Positions 14,485-18,781 of a stretch of DNA of 18,781 nucleotides are shown here, in pieces. The notes beneath the pieces were generated by a model. It was not told the origin of the DNA. It did not search any database and was given only the letters and a program-made list of their open reading frames with translations. Every line of letters starts with the position of its first letter. Positions within the stretch are counted from its first letter, which is position 1. Where the stretch lies: positions 1-18,781 of the forward strand of contig JBCDLI010000050.1 in assembly GCA_038745535.1 (NCBI GenBank). Reading direction: 5' to 3'. Position numbers and translations under genes: made by a program. This DNA is from JBCDLI01 sp038745535. Lineage in GTDB: Bacteria > Pseudomonadota > Alphaproteobacteria > Rhizobiales > Rhizobiaceae.

Positions 14485-15303
14485 ATGGATGCGTTAGCAG
14501 ATGCTTACAATACTGGACTCCACTGCGAGAAGGCGGGCGATATTGATGGTGCCGAAACAGCCTATCGAAAGTGCTTGGAGCTCGATCCGACAGATACTTG
14601 TGGCGCGCGCATTCGCCTTGCATCCCTTGGTCGTGTAGACCCGCCGTCAGCGGCACCGGCTGCCTATGTGAAAACACTGTTTGATCAGCATGCCGAGGAC
14701 TTCGATTACATTCTCACCGACCAGTTGAAATATGCTGTGCCGATGCAAATCGCTGAGTTTTTGCGCAGACGGCGTGCTCAGCCTTTCCAACGGCTGTTGG
14801 ATCTTGGTTGCGGCACGGGATTGGTAGGCCTGATGCTTGGAGATATGGTTGAGCAGGCCATCGGTGTCGATCTGTCCGACCAGATTTTGGATAAGGCAGA
14901 CGAACGGGCCGTTTATGACGAATTATTCGAAAATGAAGCGGTTCATTTCCTTGAGGAGTATCCAAAGGCCGGGTCTTTTGGCCCGCATGCGTTCGATCTC
15001 ATCGTCGCCGCTGATGTTTTCCCCTATATCGGCGACCTCAAACCGTTCTTCGATGCAGTTCAGAAAAACGCAGGTGAACGCGCTGTTCTTGCGGTCTCAT
15101 GCGAAACCTTACCAGCGACAGCATTTGGCTCACGGGGTTGGTCGATTACTGCCCACCAGCGTTACGCGCACCACGAACAATACCTTCGCAACCTCATGGA
15201 AAATGCTGGGTTCGTCGACACGCTGCTTTTTGAGACCATTCAAGTGCGGCTCGAGCAGGGTCGGCCCATACCGGGATATTTGGCGATTGCGGCGCGAAAC
15301 TAG
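14485..15303 (+). CDS. TPR-containing class I SAM-dependent methyltransferase
   Basis: The 272-residue protein joins a short TPR unit (about 5-49, with AGDIDGAETAYRKCLELDP) to a Rossmann methyltransferase. YVKTLFDQHAEDFD (61-74) is the linker motif of the COG4976 'TPR-repeat methyltransferase' group. LLDLGCGTGLVG (104-115) is SAM motif I, and IGVDLS with a following Asp is motif II. FDLIVAADVFPYIGDL is motif IV. It probably methylates a protein or small molecule; the substrate is unknown. No strong ribosome site precedes ATG 14485, but the other nearby ATGs are out of frame. Its TAG stop shares a CTAG palindrome with the convergent DUF2805 gene. Confidence 0.88.
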   Translation: MDALADAYNTGLHCEKAGDIDGAETAYRKCLELDPTDTCGARIRLASLGRVDPPSAAPAAYVKTLFDQHAEDFDYILTDQLKYAVPMQIAEFLRRRRAQPFQRLLDLGCGTGLVGLMLGDMVEQAIGVDLSDQILDKADERAVYDELFENEAVHFLEEYPKAGSFGPHAFDLIVAADVFPYIGDLKPFFDAVQKNAGERAVLAVSCETLPATAFGSRGWSITAHQRYAHHEQYLRNLMENAGFVDTLLFETIQVRLEQGRPIPGYLAIAARN

Positions 15304-15521
15304 CGCATCTTTTGGTCGTGCTTTGTTTTGCGACCGGAAACGCGCTTTCGCCACATCCTGAAACTTGAAGGCTTCATGTTGGCGCGCATAAGCTGAATTA
15401 CCTGTTTTTCAGCAAGGCCAGTTGCCCGTTCAATCGCGTCGAAAGACGTCTCATCATCCCACGCCATTGCGATAATTTCGCTGTCTGAAAAACCACGGGT
15501 TTCGTGCTCGCTGTTTACCAA
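15300..15521 (-). CDS. TIGR03643/DUF2805 family protein
   Basis: This 73-residue protein matches the TIGR03643 (DUF2805) family of small basic proteins with unknown function. The signature is nearly complete: SEIIAMAWDDETSFDAIERATGL, VIQLMRANMKPSSF and WRKRVSGRKTKH. The first half resembles a helix-turn-helix, so nucleic-acid binding is possible but unproved. No ATG occurs in the leading part. The frame starts with TTG at 15521, which overlaps the GNAT stop by seven bases and has GGA upstream, suggesting translational coupling. The next in-frame ATG would remove part of the conserved block. It is the last gene of the gat run and ends in a CTAG shared with the convergent methyltransferase stop. 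Confidence 0.88.
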   Translation of the reverse strand: MVNSEHETRGFSDSEIIAMAWDDETSFDAIERATGLAEKQVIQLMRANMKPSSFRMWRKRVSGRKTKHDQKMR

Positions 15522-16003
15522 AACGCTTTTTCCATAATGATCGCAGGGATGCCCGACCCTTTCACACCGCAGTCTGATGAGGCGCCAACGCGTTTGAAGC
15601 CTTTGCGTTCATAGAATTTTACGGCGCGTTCGTTGGCTTCTTCCACCTCCAAACGGATACGTCTCACATCAGGAAAGCAACTCTCCGCTTCCACGAGCAA
15701 AGTTTCACCGAGGCCCCTGCCCTGTTGTGATGGTCGCACATAGAGTTGATGCAGCATGCACGTTTCGCCGTCGAGTTGGCTGACATAGGCCATGCCCCCG
15801 ATTTCCGCGCCGTCGTCAACAATGATAAATTCAGATCGTGGCTTCTTTAGACGCTGTGTGAGCGCACTGACCGAATGCCAGGCATTGGTAAGCTCGGTGA
15901 CCTTATTGATCCCGTAAATTTCATCGTAAGTGTCGTGCCACGTTTCAGTGAGCATGGCAGAAATAGTCTCAAGATCGGTAGGCGATGCCGTTCGCACCCA
16001 CAT
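15515..16003 (-). CDS. GNAT family N-acetyltransferase
   Basis: The 162-residue protein is a single GNAT domain, which moves an acetyl group from acetyl-CoA to an amine. LHQLYVRPSQQGRGLGETLL (about 84-103) is motif A, with QQGRGLG (93-99) as the acetyl-CoA pyrophosphate loop. IRLEVEEANERAVKFYERKGF is the usual motif B. Length is normal. ATG 16003 has GAGGA about nine bases upstream. The gene sits 69 bp after the VOC gene and overlaps the start of the DUF2805 gene. The substrate is not predictable. Confidence 0.9.
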   Translation of the reverse strand: MWVRTASPTDLETISAMLTETWHDTYDEIYGINKVTELTNAWHSVSALTQRLKKPRSEFIIVDDGAEIGGMAYVSQLDGETCMLHQLYVRPSQQGRGLGETLLVEAESCFPDVRRIRLEVEEANERAVKFYERKGFKRVGASSDCGVKGSGIPAIIMEKAFW

Positions 16004-16072
16004 TCGACGGTGTCCTCGCTGTTATTGGTTACAACGAGTGAAGCAATTTCGCAGAATTTTTCAAGTGTCAGC

Positions 16073-16444
16073 TTAGGCGGGCGATTTTTCACAAAACGTC
16101 AGGCGGTTATGAAATGGGTCCATCACGTAAAATTCACGGTAGCCCCACGGTTGGTTTTCAATACCGGGACCCGCAAATTTGTAATCCTTGCCGAGCAATG
16201 AAGCGTGATAATCGTCGAGGCCGGACATCTCAACTCGAACAGCGCCGCCCGGCGAGCAATCGCCGTGATGCTCGCTCAGATGTATCTCAAAATCACCGAA
16301 GGTGTAGCCGCGGTAAAGGGGCATGTTTTCGCCGAAGCGATGCTCGAAGGCCACGTTGAAACCAAGGAAGTCTGAGTAGAATTCGTTGGCTTTCGCCTCA
16401 TCGAACATGCGGAAGACAGGAATAACTCGGTTTGTTTGGATCAC
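16073..16444 (-). CDS. VOC/glyoxalase-bleomycin resistance family protein
   Basis: The 123-residue protein is a vicinal-oxygen-chelate domain. VIPVFRMFDEAKANEFYSDF (8-27), the block from FGDFEIHLSEHHGD to PGGAVRVEM, and the end DPFHNRLTFCE match the small glyoxalase/bleomycin-resistance-like group. Members bind metals or drugs, but annotation as a resistance protein would go beyond the evidence. The start appears to be GTG at 16444, with GGGAGAG just upstream; no in-frame ATG gives a full domain. It lies 24 bp after gatB and probably shares its transcript. Confidence 0.87.
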   Translation of the reverse strand: MIQTNRVIPVFRMFDEAKANEFYSDFLGFNVAFEHRFGENMPLYRGYTFGDFEIHLSEHHGDCSPGGAVRVEMSGLDDYHASLLGKDYKFAGPGIENQPWGYREFYVMDPFHNRLTFCEKSPA

Positions 16445-16468
16445 CCTCTCCCGACTAGCTGATGGCGA

Positions 16469-17962
16469 CTACAGGCCGAGTTTACTGCGAACGATTTCCT
16501 GCACCGCCTGAGGATTGGCCTTGCCGCCGGTCGCCTTCATCACCTGACCGACAAACCATCCGGCGAGCTTCGGATTATCCTTGGCTTTTTCAACCTGTGC
16601 CGGGTTTGCGGCAACGATCTCGTCGACTGCAGCTTCAATTGCTCCGGTGTCCGTGACCTGCTTCATGCCGCGGGTTTCAACAATCTCAGCCGGATTTCCG
16701 CCGTCAGACCACACGATCTCAAAGAGGTCTTTGGCGATTTTACCGGAAATGTCGCCGCTCTTGATAAGATCGAGAATGCCGCCGAGTTGTTCTGGGGACA
16801 CCGGCGTTTCTTCGATGTCTTTACCCGCCTTGTTTAACGCGCCCAGCAAATCATTAATCACCCAGTTTGCGGCAAGCTTGGCATCGCGGCCTTCTGCCAC
16901 TTTTTCAAAATAGTCTGCGACAGCTTTTTCGGACACCAACACGCTTGCATCGTAGTGACTTAAACCGGCCTCGACAAAGCGATTGATCTTGTCGTCCGGC
17001 AATTCGGGCAAGTCTTTCGCCAGTTCTTCGATGAATGCGTCATCGAACTGCAGGGGAAGCAGATCTGGATCGGGGAAGTAGCGGTAGTCATGCGCTTCTT
17101 CTTTGGACCGCATGGAGCGGGTTTCACCTTTGTTTGGATCAAACAAACGCGTTTCTTGATCAATCGAGCCGCCATCTTCGAGGATGGCAATCTGGCGCCG
17201 CGCCTCGTATTCGATTGCCTGCCCGACAAATCGAATTGAGTTGACGTTCTTGATCTCACAGCGCGTGCCGAACTCGCCGCCGGGCTTTCGAACGGACACG
17301 TTCACGTCAGCACGCATGGAGCCTTCGTCCATATTACCGTCGCACGTACCGAGGTAGCGAACGATCTGGCGAAGCTTTGTGAGATAGGCTTTGGCCTCGT
17401 CCGACGACCGAATATCGGGCTTGGAGACGATCTCCATCAACGCGACGCCGGACCGGTTTAGATCGACAAACGACATCGTCGGGTGCTGATCGTGCATGGA
17501 TTTTCCCGCGTCTTGCTCAAGGTGCAAGCGCTCAATCCCAATCTCCACGTCTTCGAAGTTGCCTTTTTTGTCCGGCCCGACCGAGATTTGCACCTGCCCT
17601 TCACCAACGATCGGCTGCTGAAATTGGGAAATCTGGTAGCCTTGCGGAAGGTCGGGATAGAAATAGTTCTTTCGGTCAAACACTGAATATTTGTTGATTT
17701 CCGCTTTCAGGCCCAACCCGGTTCGCACTGCCTGACGCACGCATTGTTCGTTTATGACAGGAAGCATGCCCGGCATTGCGGCATCAACGAGCGAAACATT
17801 GTTGTTTGGCTCTGCACCAAAAGCCGTTGATGCGCCGGAAAACAGCTTTGATTCCGATGATACCTGCGCGTGCACTTCCATGCCGACGACGATTTCCCAA
17901 TCACCCGTTGCGCCGGGAATGAAGCGTTTTGGATCAGGCGTTCTTGTATCTACCAGTGTCAT
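16469..17962 (-). CDS. gatB: Aspartyl/glutamyl-tRNA(Asn/Gln) amidotransferase subunit B
   Basis: GatB is the kinase and tRNA-binding subunit of GatCAB, which turns Glu-tRNA(Gln) and/or Asp-tRNA(Asn) into Gln-tRNA and Asn-tRNA. The 497-residue protein has the family signature GMEVHAQVSSESKLFSGAS (27-45) and the YPDLPQGYQISQF block. The DLNRSGVALMEIVSKPD block follows, then a C-terminal helical tail domain ending near GWFVGQVMKATGGKANPQAVQEIV. Length is typical. ATG 17962 lacks a strong ribosome site but begins just where homologues do. The gatA end and a chorismate mutase gene lie upstream on the same strand. gatC is not in the window and is presumably upstream of gatA. Confidence 0.97.
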   Translation of the reverse strand: MTLVDTRTPDPKRFIPGATGDWEIVVGMEVHAQVSSESKLFSGASTAFGAEPNNNVSLVDAAMPGMLPVINEQCVRQAVRTGLGLKAEINKYSVFDRKNYFYPDLPQGYQISQFQQPIVGEGQVQISVGPDKKGNFEDVEIGIERLHLEQDAGKSMHDQHPTMSFVDLNRSGVALMEIVSKPDIRSSDEAKAYLTKLRQIVRYLGTCDGNMDEGSMRADVNVSVRKPGGEFGTRCEIKNVNSIRFVGQAIEYEARRQIAILEDGGSIDQETRLFDPNKGETRSMRSKEEAHDYRYFPDPDLLPLQFDDAFIEELAKDLPELPDDKINRFVEAGLSHYDASVLVSEKAVADYFEKVAEGRDAKLAANWVINDLLGALNKAGKDIEETPVSPEQLGGILDLIKSGDISGKIAKDLFEIVWSDGGNPAEIVETRGMKQVTDTGAIEAAVDEIVAANPAQVEKAKDNPKLAGWFVGQVMKATGGKANPQAVQEIVRSKLGL

Positions 17963-18023
17963 GGATGTGCTCGGTTTAGGATTTTAACTGCAGCTCGTTC
18001 GGTCGATCTTAGAGGCTCTGCAT

Positions 18024-18338
18024 TTACTTGCTGTCGCGCTCACGCATTTTTTCTTCTTCGTGCTGAATGGCCCAGCCAATGATTTGACGCCAGAGTGCCT
18101 CGGCTAAATCCGGTGGCATGCCCTTCTCACCAGCGCGCTTCCGCACGTTGTCGATGACTTCTTGTATACGCCACGGAACGACAGCTTCAGATGAGTTATT
18201 TTTGATCTGCCACATCTTGTCGACGTAGCCCCAGCGCTCTGCCAGCAATTCGACTACCAGATTGTCGAGCCGATCAATCTCATAGCGGACGTCTTCGCGC
18301 GTCTCACACTCTGCAGCGGTTTTTAAGCGGTCGACCAT
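18024..18338 (-). CDS. Chorismate mutase (AroQ type)
   Basis: This 104-residue all-helical protein fits the AroQ chorismate mutase fold, which rearranges chorismate to prephenate for Phe and Tyr synthesis. Candidate active-site residues by pattern are Arg18, Arg35 and Lys46 in the first helix region (RYEIDRLDNLVVELLAERW), Arg57 in VPWRIQEV, and Gln92 in WAIQHEEEK. The position after Arg57 is Ile where many enzymes have Glu, so activity may differ; a related isochorismate-type lyase is an alternative. It lies between gatA and gatB, with 65-bp and 61-bp gaps, an arrangement I recall from other alphaproteobacteria. A purine-rich AAGGA lies well upstream of the ATG. Confidence 0.85.
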   Translation of the reverse strand: MVDRLKTAAECETREDVRYEIDRLDNLVVELLAERWGYVDKMWQIKNNSSEAVVPWRIQEVIDNVRKRAGEKGMPPDLAEALWRQIIGWAIQHEEEKMRERDSK

Positions 18339-18403
18339 ATCTGTGCGTTAGTCCTTTTCGGTCGATGCTTGCGATGAAATTCTGTGCCCGAAACGCAATA
18401 CGA

Positions 18404-18781
18404 TCACCACCATTTCGTTGGCTCAAATCTGCCAGCAGCCTGCTCAATCACATGCGCGGTGCGAAATAGAGTTTCCTCGTCAAATGGCTTGCCGATCAAT
18501 TGGAGGCCAAGCGGTAACCCTTTGGCATCGAGCCCTGCAGGAACAGAGATCCCCGGTAGTCCGGCCATGTTCACCGTCACTGTAAAAATGTCGTTCAAAT
18601 ACATTTTTACCGGATCTGTTGCCATTTCCTTGTCGCCGATTGGGAAGGCCGCTGATGGCGTTGCAGGCGTCAAAATCGTGTCCACGCCCTCGCCGAAGAC
18701 GGTCTCGAAATCGCGCTTGATGAGTGTGCGTACCTTTTGCGCTCGAAGGTAGTAGGCATCGTAGTAGCCAGCTGACAGCAC
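18404..18781 (-). CDS. gatA: Aspartyl/glutamyl-tRNA amidotransferase subunit A, C-terminal part (window edge)
   Basis: GatA is the amidase subunit of GatCAB that frees ammonia from glutamine. Only the last 126 codons (125 residues plus stop) are in the window, and the frame is open to the edge. The amidase-signature catalytic triad lies outside. The visible part is typical GatA: LSAGYYDAYYLRAQKVRTLI, the DTILTPATPSAAFPIG block, and NMAGLPGISVPAG, then GLPLGLQLIGKPFDE. It is followed on the same strand by chorismate mutase and gatB. The GTG at the very edge is an internal valine codon, not a start. Confidence 0.95.
   Translation of the reverse strand: MLSAGYYDAYYLRAQKVRTLIKRDFETVFGEGVDTILTPATPSAAFPIGDKEMATDPVKMYLNDIFTVTVNMAGLPGISVPAGLDAKGLPLGLQLIGKPFDEETLFRTAHVIEQAAGRFEPTKWW

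Noticed and set aside
15847..16092. A GTG-started 81-codon minus frame, beginning MKNRPPKLTLEKF, in the VOC-GNAT gap
   Set aside because: The first 30 residues look protein-like, but most of the frame overlaps GNAT out of frame. It could be a decayed fragment; evidence was too weak to list.
16073..16444. Calling the VOC gene bleomycin resistance
   Set aside because: Fold similarity alone does not show drug binding.

Overview
The window looks like chromosomal core and near-core DNA of an alphaproteobacterium. The evidence is a ParE of alphaproteobacterial type, a DUF2336 protein, a TIGR03643/DUF2805 protein, the gatA-chorismate mutase-gatB order, LipB with its usual motifs, and clear GGAG-type ribosome sites. 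I cannot fix the order; a marine Rhizobiales-like or Parvibaculales-like lineage is a guess. No plasmid, phage, transposase or CRISPR signal was seen.

Layout. (1) 1-879 is the 3' end of parE (+). It shares a CTAG stop palindrome with a DUF2336 gene (-) that lies downstream of a nitroreductase and a flavin reductase. (2) 3395-4333 encodes a secreted protein of three beta-sandwich repeats (+). Its end overlaps a lysophospholipid-type acyltransferase (-), and thrS (-) lies behind that. (3) An exported SH3-domain protein (-) diverges from an 8-vinyl reductase of BciA type (+). BciA is a bacteriochlorophyll step, found here without any other photosynthesis gene. (4) scoB and scoA (-), the two subunits of a 3-oxoacid CoA-transferase, are separated by a partial duplication of their own junction. 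The duplication carries a palindrome and a 38-codon ORF joined to both genes by TAATG overlaps. (5) A 385-bp non-coding stretch holds an 80-bp-spaced direct repeat and several hairpins. tRNA-Leu(GAG) (-) follows. (6) lipB (+) converges on a two-gene unit (-): a duplicated TerB-like protein followed by a membrane protease with an SRPBCC-like domain fused to an M50 site-2 protease. (7) A TPR-methyltransferase (+) converges on a tightly packed minus-strand run: gatA (partial), chorismate mutase, gatB, a VOC protein, a GNAT acetyltransferase and a DUF2805 protein.

Most of the genes are housekeeping: chromosome decatenation, Thr-tRNA charging, Gln/Asn-tRNA transamidation, lipoyl transfer and ketone-body/acyl-CoA use. 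Convergent neighbours are packed without room for terminators: two pairs share CTAG stops, one is 1 nt apart and one overlaps by 25 nt. The most unusual items are the scoA/scoB junction, the SRPBCC-M50 fusion with its TerB-like partner, the unlinked bciA, and the repeats beside tRNA-Leu.
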